From NCBI GenBank assembly GCA_031772625.1, contig CM062805.1, positions 798,873,119 to 798,937,118 of the forward strand: a stretch of 64,000 bases of DNA, given 5' to 3'. This document shows positions 1 to 11,293 of the stretch, piece after piece. This stretch comes from Pinus tabuliformis (taxonomy: Eukaryota; Streptophyta; Pinopsida; Pinales; Pinaceae). Under the pieces are notes generated by a model. That model had not been told where the DNA came from, did no database searches, and worked only from the letters and a program-made list of their open reading frames with translations. Positions within the stretch are counted from its first letter, which is position 1, and every line of letters begins with the position of its first letter. A program made the position numbers and the translations under genes.

Positions 1-515
1 CTAAAGGATTTTGTTATGGAGAAGTTCATAAACGGGTATGGGGAAAAGAGTTGGGTAGAAAAAAAAGTACTACATTGAGGAATTCAACCCTACGTGTGAT
101 CTACAACTAAAAGAGTTCATTGGAGCTAGCATTCCGTGGAGGGCAAAGCTTCTTATTGCTCAATTAATAACCAACTCGCATCAACTTCAGTGTGAAACAA
201 GACGATGGAAAAGGCCTAAAGAAGCTTGGGAAGAACGGGTGTGTAAACTTTTCACGTCTGGGGCAATGGAATCGAAAAAACATTTCATTTTGGAATGTGA
301 TGCATTCAAAGACATCAGAGAAAGTAATGGGAATATGCTAGCATCGGTTTCTTGGCATTGTCTTTTTAGTGAGGGAATTATTGGAAAGTTGGGCCAACTC
401 ATCATCAATTTGAACAAGAAAATGATTGAATTGCAAAGACGAAAAGCAGGGCACTAATAGTCTCATAGACTATTTTTAGTCTTGTGGATGTTAAAATATC
501 ATTTCATTTCATTTC
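1..515 (+). mobile_element. LINE 3'-end fragment
   Basis: This is the C-terminal end of a LINE ORF2 reading on the plus strand. It aligns at protein level with the minus-strand LINE at 1755-5957: shared segments around SHQL, CET-RWK and the terminal zinc-binding motif with KHFILEC. The coding end is a stop near 457. A short 3' UTR follows, including cttgtggatgttaaaat, and then about three ATTTC repeats. The larger LINE has the same UTR but ends in TTTC repeats. The fragment runs off the left window edge and abuts repeat R1 on the right, so it probably inserted into an R1 copy. It is not functional as seen. Confidence 0.8.
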
Positions 516-745
516 CCGGAAGTTCTCATTTCCAAAACTATCTGGGGTACCTTGCTCTGACATCGTCGAGATTAGGTGGACAATCCCGCCATCTCTTTCT
601 CTCGTAGTATTACATTATACAGTGCGGGTCCCTCCTCCTATAAAGCCACATCACCCCCGGAAGTTTAATCCTAGAGGTTTTCACTAGGCACTCAAAACAA
701 AAGTGTTAGGGTCTAGAAACAGGTTGAAGACCCCTCTGTTAAACT
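516..745. repeat. Dispersed repeat R1, copy 1
   Basis: About 230 bp that recur at 35482-35725 in the same orientation with roughly 85% identity by eye. Shared blocks include ggggtaccttgctctgacatc, cctataaagccacatcacc and gaagacccctctgttaaac. No coding potential is seen. It is an unclassified interspersed repeat. No terminal repeats could be defined because the two copies have different neighbours. Confidence 0.75.
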
Positions 746-751
746 TCTTTT

Positions 752-1754
752 ATGACACACATTCACCTAGCTCAATGTTGCTACAAACTATGATAAACGC
801 TCATCCTTTTCCAATTTGAAAAATTTACATGTTTCCTTTTACTTTGCAGATATTATCACGTGAACTAGATCTCTATGCAAGGGTATATTGAGTGCCTGTG
901 GGAATAATGGAGATGCCTTGTGGAATGTCAAGGTGAGAGCCCTTCAAGAAATACAAACAATAATTGGCTATAAACTTGATATGCACCAATGAAGTAACTG
1001 ACATTGACAACACAAGCAATGTCAATCATTCAAAGGGATCATAAAAACCTTGTTAATAGGTTTTTTGGTGCGTTGTCACCAAAAACTACGTAACCACAAT
1101 GATGACAAGAAATCCTGCTGCAAGTATTTCATAAAACCCTCAATTTCCCTTGCCTCCAACTGCTCTGTCACTTTTCACATGGCAAAAATCTTTAGCATTT
1201 CGTATACAACCTCATTCATCTTCAAATAATGCAGTTCTTGGCCATGTCCTCCACCAGATAGTATATCAATTTCATCTCCAGACATTTTTGAATTCGACTA
1301 TTTTATTAAGCACAACATCCACAAAAGGTAATTATTTTTTGTAATTACAAACACTAGTGGCCACTTTATTCCTCGTTGATCATGCATTATGAATTTGTTG
1401 TTTCATCTCCTCAAATTCCAAACAACAAATATATTTCCTTCATGGATCTTTTGTAAGGTTGGTATGTTGGATTCATACAATCATAATCTGCGTAAAATAT
1501 TTTGAGTTTAAACCTGCAATAAACACACTTGCATTTTCAAGCACGCAATGTAGTCAATAGTCTTCTTGAACAGTATGTAGACTTCCTGCATAATCTTCCA
1601 ACGGAAATTTTGGCAATCCTCCATTAACACTCATCACTTGAAGTCTACAAATTCTACCTCAAATGCTTTTGTTCCTTCACTAATTTCGCATTATCATTAA
1701 CTTGGGCATTGTTAATGAGAGGAATTACATTTCGTTTAGCATCCTGAGTATGGT
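752..1754. repeat. Dispersed repeat R2, copy 1, left part
   Basis: Matches 29096-30253 in the same orientation, for example ttttttggtgc..tgtcaccaaaaact and cctccattaacactcatcact. Alignment stops at 1754, where the minus-strand LINE begins, and resumes at about 5958. The second copy lacks the LINE and reads gtatggtaaggatatggcacc, so it serves as an empty site. No recognisable gene; unclassified old repeat or segmental duplicate. Confidence 0.75.
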
Positions 1755-1959
1755 AAGGATAGAAAGAAAGAAAGAAAGAAATTATTTTAACATCCACAAG
1801 GCTAAAGATAGCCTATGGGACAGATTGTTTTTTCATCTGCTTGATGTATTCGGTCCTTTTTCTGTAAAGCTTCAAAATAAATGGTCCCGGCTTCTCGACA
1901 AACCCCTCGCTAAATAGATTATCCTAAGAGCTAGCTATCAGCATATCTGCATAAGTTTC

Positions 1960-4900
1960 TTTGTTTTCTTTTAAGGCCTCACATTCTAAAATGAAATGTT
2001 TTTCTGTTTCCACTTTTCCGGAAGAACAAAAAATGCATGCTCTTTCCTCCCAGACTTCCTTTGCCTTTTCCAGCGCCCTGTTTCACAATGGAGTTGATGA
2101 GAATTAGTCCTTAACTGAGCAATAAGAATTTTGGCTCTCCAAGAGATATTGATCTCTATGTATACTTTTGGTTGTTGACTATGAGTGGGATTAAACACTT
2201 CAATATAGTAATTTTTCTTTCTTCCTAGCTCCTTATCCCAAGTACGCTTGTGGAACTTTTCCATTAAAAAACCTTTTATCTCTTTGTTGTTTATGGGATA
2301 CGTGTTCAAACAAATACCCCATTTACTAAACCATTTGTTATTTTGCTACATCCAAGTGTTTTTGCACTTGCACAATCTACCATTAAAGACAACCTTAGGC
2401 TATCTACCTTCTTCCATTTGCTCAATTTTTTTTAAATATCTTATGACTCGCACCATAGCAATTGCTTCAATAGGAGCAGTCCATGTTTCACTTAACAAGA
2501 TATCATAAGGAACTGCACTTTTAATCTTAAATTTGTTTGTAATCAAACGCTTCTGAATTTTCTCAATTTGTCTCCACTGCATGTCGGATGTACTGCTGGC
2601 CCATAGTTCACAACCATAGAGAATCATCGGAATCACTAGAAACCCAAAAAGAGTTTGAGTGGTTTTCCAGTCCCATAACTCTGCCTCTCTACACTTATTT
2701 TGAAAAGCATAAAATGCTTTCCAACCCCCCAAAGTTCTTTTCTTTCTACAACCATTCCAACTTAGATTTTTGTTGAAGTCAATTCCAAGGTATTTGTAAT
2801 CCGCAACTTCTTCCAGAATGTTTCCTTCAAAGTAGAACTTATGTTGGTTATGTTTTCTTTTCTTAGAGAAGACCACTACTTTCGTTTGCTGATATTGACT
2901 TGTATCCCCACACTTCTACAAAAATGCTCAAGGGATAGTAAGTGCTCTTGCAAACCAAAAGCCGATTTAGCAATCAGAATAAGGTCATCTGCATACAAAA
3001 GAAGCCTTATAACAAACTTGCCCAAATAGATACCATCACCCCCTTATGAATTTAACCACTCCTCAAGCTTGTCGATATATAAACCAAAAATGGTATGAGA
3101 AAGTGGACAACCTTGCTTGACCCCGATATCGCTTCTAAAACTTTCAGAAATGCCTACTGAAGTTCTAATTTTGACTTTCACCTCTTCATACAGCCTATGC
3201 ACCGCTGCTCTCAAATGTTTAGGAACCCCAAGTTCCTCCATTCTGTGTCAAAGCTTATCCCTAGGAACAGAGTCAAACGCTTTTCTGAAATCAACAGAGC
3301 AACAAAAGGCTTCTTTCTTTTACTCCCAAACTTTTTCAATGATGTGCCTTAAAGTTATACAATGATCAACTGCGGAATGTTTAGGTCTAAAACCTGCTTT
3401 CCCTTTAGCACGCTTATCTCTTTCTTCTGCCCACTTGCTAATTTTGTTTTCTAGCATGCTTTCCAATAGCTTTGCAAACAAAGGGTTTATCATGATGGTC
3501 CTATAATTGGAGGGATTATTGACGTCACCGCTCTTGAAAAGAGGTATTGCTAGACTAGTTGTCCAATCTGTGGGGAGCCCTTGTTGTATGATGTTGTTGA
3601 AGATTTTTGTAATGTGAGGTGCAAGAATCTTTGAGCCCCACTTTAGATATTCTGCTTGGAGTTCGACTAAGACTATTGATTTTCCAACACCCAACTTCTT
3701 GATACCCATCTCCACCTCTTGTACCATGAAGAGTTCAGTATCAATGTTGACCAAGGGGGGAGGGTCAACCTTGGGAACCTGCTCATAGAGTTGACTTTCA
3801 TAGTCAAACCATTTAGAAGCTATAATATTATTTCCAATTTGTATCTTTTACAGTTGGAGCTCCTTCCAAAATAATTTGGGATTATTTTTCCCAACGAAGA
3901 TTAGTTCTTCCCTCCTTGAAACCATGAAATCGGCCTTTTTCTTGCTTAATAAATGCTTGTAAGCTTTGAGCTTTATGTTATCCTTGTTTGACTCTTTACA
4001 CATTCTCCTTGCCTTTTTGCATTCCCCGTCAAACCAAGCATTAACCGGAAAGCAATTTGTATCGGACTTCTTAATTTCTGCTCTTTTGCACTTTGCAAGT
4101 GTGCATTGAATTAAATGTGTTAATCCATGACTATGAAGGTTGTGAATTGTCATTTTCTCCTTCTCGAAGAGCCTCTCTAGCGTCATTTTGAAGGTATTAC
4201 AATTTTCTGGGGTCAAAAAATTCTGCACTGTGGGGGATTTTGTTGGGCATGCTGAATTTTTGACTCTAATTGTTTCTTTCCAATCCAAGAGAAACATAAA
4301 TGAATTGCCTTGTGATCTAATTTCAAGTCCCGCAGCTGATCTCCAATCAAAACTTCCTCCATTTTCTCACACAAACCATGCGAGAAAATTACATAATCTA
4401 CCACACTTGCTCCATTGTAAGTATTGCAAGTGAAATTACCGGACTTTTCCCATCTAGTCAAGCCATTGCAAATGACTATATCAAAGGCCCCACATAAAGT
4501 AAGCAATTGTTCACCAAAGAGATCGCAGCCCTTGTCCTCTGAAATTCTTTCCCACTGATGATTACTTTCTTTTGTAAGCCAAATAGGGTCACAATCATCT
4601 TTACAACAAAGAATGATAGCTTGCTCACTTGCAGTCCTAGCATTGAAATCAACCACTATAAGGAATTCACTTAGCTGTGAATATGTTGCAATATCCGCTT
4701 TTAAGGCTGCAAATGGATCTGTGTGGTCAAGCCCTCCAACTTTGTAGATTTTTGAAACCTGCAGTGCAAAATAGCATGCTGCAATTCTAATGTGGTTTCC
4801 ATTTTCTTATATTTTAAACCAAATGAATTGCTTATTTGAGTCTTCTTTTTCTAACTGCATGAGACGACCTTCTTTCTCCCTTACTAAAACCATGATACCC

Positions 4901-5040
4901 CGTGCCCTTTGCCATTCCCTGTTGTCTTGTTCCACACTGCCATCTTCCAGTATCCTTCAAACAGAGGTGTCTTGCACCCTTCATGCTCGTGTGTTTCTAT
5001 GAGGTAAATTATGTCTCTATCTTCCGTAATAGGCCCTAAC
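1960..5040 (-). pseudogene. LINE ORF2: AP endonuclease, reverse transcriptase, zinc knuckle (broken)
   Basis: ORF2 would nick target DNA and reverse-transcribe the LINE RNA. Visible order on the minus strand: an endonuclease segment with the IETHEHE motif (about 4980-5015) and VDFNAR (about 4620-4656); an RT start with YRTIMINPLFAKL and AGFRPKHSAVDH (3320-3754); RT GVKQGCPLS and LYIDKLEEW (3044-3150); the catalytic YADD (about 2965-3003); an RT thumb with YKYLGIDF and YGCELWASST (2400-2876); and a CX2C...HX4C knuckle ending in ILEC (about 1980-2050). The frame changes several times, with stops at 3320-3322 and 3044-3046 among others. The family is certain; the protein is not functional. Confidence 0.85.
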
Positions 5041-5186
5041 CCAGGTCCTCGTCTCCATGGGTAACCTCTGCAGTTCCAACAAACTAATCTTATGGAAACC
5101 TGGGTATGGCTTGATTGCTATTTATTTTGACATGCAAGACTCACATTTGAGTCTTCATCCCTACTTTCCCATATTGACCTTGCTTT

Positions 5187-5957
5187 CTAATTTCCAGTTG
5201 AATAGTTTGTTGCCTCTTCTTTATTACCATCTTGATGCTCTGTTTTGGAAGGAGGTCCAAATCGCGCTATCATAGCTTTGCCTTCAAAAATCCATGCTCT
5301 CTTGCCTTCATCTCTTACTGCCCTAACCTTTAAAATTTCCTCCCTTCTTTCCTCCTGTTGTTTTACAGTTAAATCTTCTTCTAGGAAAAAACGAAAACCC
5401 CTCAAGAGATGTTTCTTGCTTAGAATGATATATTTATCACGCAAGCTAGGCATAATGACTTTTATGGGCCTAGACCTCTACCCGTTAAACTTACCCACCC
5501 TCCATGCTTGGCATATTTGTCCTTGCCATAGCAACTTGTCTTTCAAGAAGTCTCTTGCAAGGTCAAGAGTACATTCATTTTTCCCATAGTCTTTCACCCC
5601 TTTAATAATTATGTTTGCTGCCCTATTTTGTCTTTCCTTGCCTTCACTATCTTGCATGTTGTCAACCTGAATATTTGTTTCTCCTTCCTTATTAGCAGAA
5701 TTGCTAATAACTTGAGCCCAAGTTTTGGAAACTTTGGTGGAATCTCCTTTCGTTTCTTCTCTTGCTTTCACTTTATGGTTGTTTATTTGGGCAATCATTT
5801 TCCCTTTATCCTGGGATGATTTCACATTCACCACTTCTGTACTTTCCACTACAGATTTCTTTATGTTTTGCACATCCGCCTTCATGCGTTGCCATTTTGT
5901 CTTCCCTATCAGGAGAGCTTCCTGTAGCAATGCCACTTGTTCTTTTAAAACTTTATT
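5187..5957 (-). pseudogene. LINE ORF1-like RNA-binding protein, C-terminal part
   Basis: Minus-strand open sequence rich in Lys, Glu and Gln, followed by a segment resembling the C-terminal domain of L1-type ORF1: NIIIKGVKDYGKNE, LARDFLKDKL, then after a TAG (5478-5480) RPIKVIM and KKHLLRGFRFFLEEDLT. One register continues across the TAG. The upstream residues of the longest open frame, to 6185, lie in R2 sequence, not the LINE, so the LINE is truncated inside ORF1. ORF1 normally coats LINE RNA. The assignment rests on position before the endonuclease and on overall pattern. Confidence 0.6.
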
Positions 5958-7370
5958 CCTATAGATATGACACCATGGAGATTCAACGAAAGTGAAAACT
6001 GACAATTGTGCCCCTCCCGTGGGAACATCAATGACAATAAAGCATCCACATAACAAATGTATTGTCACTCGCCATCCATGGAACAGACTCAATCCTACAT
6101 TGTCTCTATATAGAGGTATAGTAGAAACCATAAGCGAAATAGCGAGGAGGGTACTTGATATATCTGGTTTATGCAAGGGGCCCACACTATTACCCTATGT
6201 TGCCACGTAACCCAAAGCAGTTTTGTCAAAACAATCAATAGCGGACCCCCCTTCTTTTGTTAAACTTTGGATAACGGGGGTCACACAATTTCACTGCATC
6301 TATCAATCTTTAAGCACCAATACCTACCATTGAAAACAATAGGGAATATAACTTGATAAATAATTGCCACAATGAATTCCTTGGCATACATGACAATCAA
6401 ACATACTTGGACCAAATTTAGCTCTAGCAAATCAAAACACCATGGACAGCTAAAAAACAAACTAAAAATAGCTTCCCACAATGTTAATTGCAAATTTACA
6501 GTATAGTTTGTATCATACAGCACGTTACAAAAGCAACCAAACTCATCTTTGCAAGTAGCTCAATTTGAACAATTATCAGAAATAATCTTTATCAATGCCT
6601 TACGACCATCTTGTCAAAGCCATATTATTCACAACGTTGCAACTATTCATTGGAGCCTTTCTGACCTTTCACACTGGAGAAAGGGAAGGTTGGCAGTTTG
6701 CAATAAAAGAAGGACATCCAACGCTAATGTGTGTTGCAGAAACCACGTTCGGTTTAGTTGGTTCAAATTGATTGGTACACTAATATCATATTTCTCTAGG
6801 CTACCCTTTAGACATGTGTATGCCCAAATTAGGAAATTAACCCAACATAGGTCTTCCACTACAAACAAAAACCAGTCTCGGGAAAAGCACTGTAGTGAGG
6901 AGTTTCATATTTACACATCCATTTACTGATCCATCTCCTCATTGTTATTAGCATATCCTCCTTAAATTCATGACAAAACTCTTTCATTGTTATGACTAAC
7001 ACTCAGTGGCTTTTGTTGGTGTAATTTAAAACCCTAGAAAGGATGGACCCATAGTGCTATAGGTGCATCAAAACAATGATTCTCTTCTAAAATTGGAATC
7101 ACCAAGATATGATATTAACATTCGTTATATGATACAAGCCCAAAAGATCTTCAATGCACCTCAACTATGATGCAAGGAATATAGTGAGATCTCTTCTGAT
7201 CAAATCCTAATCACCATGAGGATGAGAACACCCAAATAAAAATTGTAAAAGAGAAAAATGCAATAGATTCTGATGCAGGAATGAGACGTTCGTTGAAAAC
7301 AAAATGACGAAAGAGAGAGGTAGGACTAAAACTTTTAGTGGGTCTTCATGTCAAAAATTTGTTACAACAT
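5958..7370. repeat. Dispersed repeat R2, copy 1, right part
   Basis: Continues the match with copy 2: 30254-30886, then 34097-34915 after the hAT-like insertion in that copy. At 6597-6612 this copy reads ccttacgaccatcttg, which is the uninterrupted site of the element found in copy 2. No convincing gene; minus-strand open stretches conserved between copies are short and broken. Confidence 0.75.
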
Positions 7371-7870
7371 AGGTTCCACCTAGGGACTACTTTCCCCTTT
7401 GGGATGCAAAGAACAGTAGACTAGGTATCTTTAATCCTTTGGGCATGGAATCATACCAATCCCCATGAATGAATTCTACCATTTTCAAATATCCTGGAAC
7501 CCATTCTATTTATACTATACAATCCACACAATGCGAATTGAAGCAATTGCAATTTCTTTGTATGTTGAAGCAAACCAAAAACCAACTGATCTACTGCACA
7601 CCAAATGCTAACAACAATCTTATTCAATCACACACTCCTACTGTAATCAACTGAAACTATGCCCTATTAAGTGTAATCAAACTTCCAGTGTAACCAAGTG
7701 AGGAGTGGATTATCTGACAGACCACCTTGCATGCTGCCAGCGAAAAAGATAAAAAGAATATACAATATGAAACTCAAATTCCATAGACAATTTATACTTA
7801 CAGCTGCAAATCAGTAAGCTACTGAAACACACGTCATTGAAGAACTCTGAAACTATCCTCTGTATATATC

Positions 7871-8018
7871 GAGATTTGTTATCATTGTTGAGAGGAAGAA
7901 AAATATGCTGATGAGTGTAATTATTACTGAGCCTTGAGCTAACAGAGATTTGTTATCACTGTTGAGAGGAAGAAAAATATGCTGATGAGTGTAATTATTA
8001 CTAAGCCTTGAGCTAACA
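7871..8018. repeat. 74-bp tandem duplication
   Basis: Two head-to-tail copies of a 74-bp unit starting gagatttgttatca, differing at only about two positions. A recent local duplication with no coding role apparent. Confidence 0.9.
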
Positions 8019-8146
8019 CAACAACGAATACTTCTGACACCTTGAACCAGTGGAATTTGCAACCCATGGAGTCGCCAAGCAAAACAAAGTCGAGCCGCCA
8101 GGTGAATGAGATGTAGCTTATATCAAATGTCTAATCCTTATTCACC

Positions 8147-8176
8147 AAACAATAGTTGATCAATCAACTATTGTTT
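8147..8176. repeat. Perfect 14-bp inverted repeat
   Basis: A 14-bp arm (aaacaatagttgat), a 2-base centre (ca) and its exact reverse complement. It could extrude as a tight hairpin. Function unknown. Confidence 0.85.
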
Positions 8177-10013
8177 TTCCAGGGAAAAATCTCTTCAGTA
8201 CTCTCTTCCCCAGCAATGGTGTCAAATGTTGTATTTATTTCTCGAAGATGATTTTTGGTGGAAATCGTGTTAAAAAATCAACTCACCCTACTTTAGGCTC
8301 AAGCTGGCCTTTGAACCAGAGGGGGCTCCCTCAAATGTTACGAGGCTTATGATTGTCGTGGCAATGAACAGTAGTCTTTTAAGCACATTGGCCAAATTTA
8401 GGGGTTTTTAGAGGTGGTTGCTTAGGGGTTCAAATCCCTGCTTAAACAAATAAATCCCTCTCTTTTAGAGAGTCCAATCTAAATGCCAGCATCTAACCAT
8501 GACACAAAAATGACAACTTTAAAGATAAGGAAAGAAGACTAAAGAAGCTATCAGCTAACAGTAATACTCATTCTGCTGAATATATAAGCCAACTAATAAT
8601 ATTAGAAAGTGTCAAGAAATACTTTCAATAGCTCAACAATAGCACAGATTGCAATCATATAGAAGGCATCAATTTTCAGATGTAGAAGAACTAACATAAA
8701 TAGACAATTTATTTAGATTGCTTAATAAAGAACATAACTCTGCGGGGGAACTAAGGGACGTTGATACTTAGCCTAGCCTCTCTTTAGAATCCGCACAACT
8801 TCAAACTGTATGAAGGAAAAGATGATGAACACACAGGAAAGCACTTATACAGAGAACAAAGTCTGTCATAAATTAAAACCATAACTGAAAATATTAGGCT
8901 TTACAAAAAGTACAAAATCTTTGAGTTCCCAAAGGCCAACCATTTTTTAATCAAAATGAAAGAATATATAGAAAAACATAATCCTGAAGTTGTTACAAGC
9001 TTTCAGGAACAAAATTCTAACAATAAAATAAAAATAAAATAAATCTTAACATAATTGTATGAAATCTGGAGATGCTCCATTAATCGTTGATTCTGTTCCT
9101 TTAAAATCTGGATTAGAATCTTTGAGGGTTGAATACTCTGCCACCTGTGTCTTTCAAGTGCCTTTGAATGGCATGGAACTGTTCATTCAATTCTTGACTA
9201 GTTGATCTTTCTCTTCTTAAATATGGATATTAACCATTGTCCTCCGAAAAGCTATGAACTACCCTTTAAAACAGGGTCAAGTATACCACCTATATCATTT
9301 GATTGCCACCGTGAATCACCTTTGAAAATTGCAAGCAAGCATTAGATGATCTACTTTTTGCATTTGAGTCGAAAATAAATTTGCACAATTTATGGCTTGA
9401 AATTGATGATCTTCAATTATTGGAAATCTGGAATTATGTTGATCTTCTACCTTTAAATCTGAAATGACCTCCCTTAATCCTGTAACTGCTAGGAGTTAAA
9501 TCCCCTACCCATGAATGATCTGTCTTATAAATAGAAGCGGATGTTGTACACCTTCCTTCTCAATTCTTCGACCATTACTCGATCTTCCAATTTTGTAGTG
9601 CCATTAGGTTTGTAACTATAGGCAACTTCATTAACTAGTGTCTTATGTCTAATCGGTGTTAAAAATATAGAAACAATAATTGTTGAGTGATCATGATGGA
9701 ATGAGTTATTCACTTTCAGTGCAAATACAATAGAAACAAGAACTACAATGTATAAAAATTAGAATATAATATGATTCCAATGCTTTGAACCAAGAAAACC
9801 TTGGTGTGAAACTTCTTTGCTGGTCTCTCATTCAACAACAAAACACGAAATACTTTTGAAGACATGTCTTTCAGTATTGGTAGAACATTATTTCCTTCAC
9901 TACCAGAAGTTGCATCTTTAGCCCAACACAATGTGGATGCCCTATTCGATATCTTGTTCTAATCCTTGCCAATAATTTGATCGATTGGATATAAGAGAAT
10001 GTAGCATTGATTT

Positions 10014-11201
10014 TGTAATATTCCTAATTAGCCATGGCTAATTGGAATATTCGATTTTGCTCAATTTTGCCTTCTATAGCTATTTATAAATAAAAAGGTG
10101 AGGGGGACATACTCACTTCATGAATAAAGACACTCCCTAATAGCACAACGTTGTAACTTAAAAGGTGAACCAAGGGGGGCCAAAGAACCACGTAGAGGAG
10201 GGGCCCACGTAGACACTTGGAGTGACTGCGCAGATGGTGAGAAACACGTGGCAAGGGGAAAGCTACATTGGAGGAGGTAAGCCTTGGGATCGAGAGAGGC
10301 CAACACTATAAAGGAGAGAGGAGCCTCCTCATTTTGGCATTCGATTATGTGCATTTGAGCTAGTCACTTCAACTTAGAGCACGCTGGCTGTTTAGCTAGT
10401 CTGCAACACTGTTTAGTGCATTGAGTGTCTCCGTTCGGAGATCTCACCCTTAGCCCCGATGGACTTCGAGTGCTTGCTCAAGCAAGGTATTTCCATCAGT
10501 GTTTTTGCAGTAATTTCATCAGCATTTCGCCAGGTGGATTGAGCATCTTGGATGACTGCGCAGTCTTGAGAGGGATGACGCAGTTCTGTCTGGCAGGAGT
10601 TTTGGATTGAGGTTTTGCAGGGGGATTTGTGCTGGGAGGTTGAGCAGGGGATCAGCCCTTGCATATTGGAGGATTTTGGCAGAGTTGTCGTGGGTATTAT
10701 TTTAGTAGCAGCGCAGAGCCTTGAGAGATTGCGTGGGTCCTCAAGGGGGTGATTTTCGGGGGTCGGCCATTTCAGAAAATCTTTCTGGGTTTTTTGAGTA
10801 GAATCCAATTCCAGAGTTTCAGAATTTTCTGAGGAGGGGAACAACCCCAAATCCTCATTTGATTTCCAGTAGCAGCAGCAGCACGGCAGTTCTCCAGCAG
10901 CTTGGACGCAATTCAGAGAGAGGCCATTCCTTTGTTATTCTTAGTGTATTTCTTCACTTGCCTTGTGCAAGTTGAGGTGCCATCTTTCTGATCACCTCCT
11001 GTACTCATTCTATTACTCAGTATAATAAAATGGCTTAGCATTTCTCTTTGCATCTTTTGAGTATATTTCATGCTTATATTATTATATGTTACACCACTGT
11101 TATTTTTATCATTTTGAGCTTCCCGGTTATTATATTATTTGTGCGTATTTGGTTGGAGTTTACTGAGGTAAAGGGGAAAATCTCTGAAACGGGATATTAC
11201 A
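10014..11201 (+). repeat. 5' LTR of gypsy A
   Basis: 1188 bp, TG...CA ends. A TATA box (TATAAA, 10307-10312) would place transcription start near 10335. An AATAAA signal lies at 11024-11029, giving a long R region. It matches the interrupted 3' LTR (21525-22124 plus 28096-28711). Confidence 0.95.
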
Positions 11202-11202
11202 G

Positions 11203-11214
11203 TGGTATCAGAGC
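11203..11214 (+). promoter_or_regulatory. Primer binding site of gypsy A
   Basis: TGGTATCAGAGC, one base after the LTR. It is complementary to the 3' end of plant initiator tRNA-Met and is the usual minus-strand priming site. Confidence 0.9.
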
Positions 11215-11293
11215 ATAGATCTGGCTCAGCCTGTGGAGCTAGTAATCTATGACACCGGGGGAAAAGCCCTATATTTGTTACAGAGGTAGGAGA

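Larger units (their letters stand above)
1755..5957 (-). mobile_element. LINE retrotransposon, 5'-truncated, inserted in R2
   Basis: Non-LTR retrotransposon on the minus strand. In element order it has an ORF1-like RNA-binding segment, an AP endonuclease, a reverse transcriptase and a C-terminal zinc knuckle. Its 3' tail lies at the left edge as about four GAAA units (TTTC in sense), not poly(A). The second R2 copy (30230-30260) gives the empty site. Flanking sequence suggests a short imperfect target duplication around (a)ggata/(t)agata. The 5' end falls inside ORF1, so it is truncated. Several frame changes and stops show that it is dead. The closest class is an L1/Jockey-type plant LINE; the exact clade is not determined. 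Confidence 0.85.
7371..10008. other. Intergenic, no gene recognised
   Basis: About 2.6 kb of AT-rich sequence without a recognisable gene. It contains a 74-bp tandem duplication (7871-8018) and a perfect short palindrome (8147-8176). A perfect Pol III B-box-like 11-mer lies at 8427-8437 in a tRNA-like context. Two minus-strand open frames of 62 codons (9525-9713 and 9743-9931) look mildly protein-like, but I could not assign them to any family. Confidence 0.5.

Noticed and set aside
10118-10850. Minus-strand ORFs in the gypsy A LTR, repeated at 21629-22181
   Set aside because: They are antisense to LTR sequence and recur only because the LTR is duplicated.
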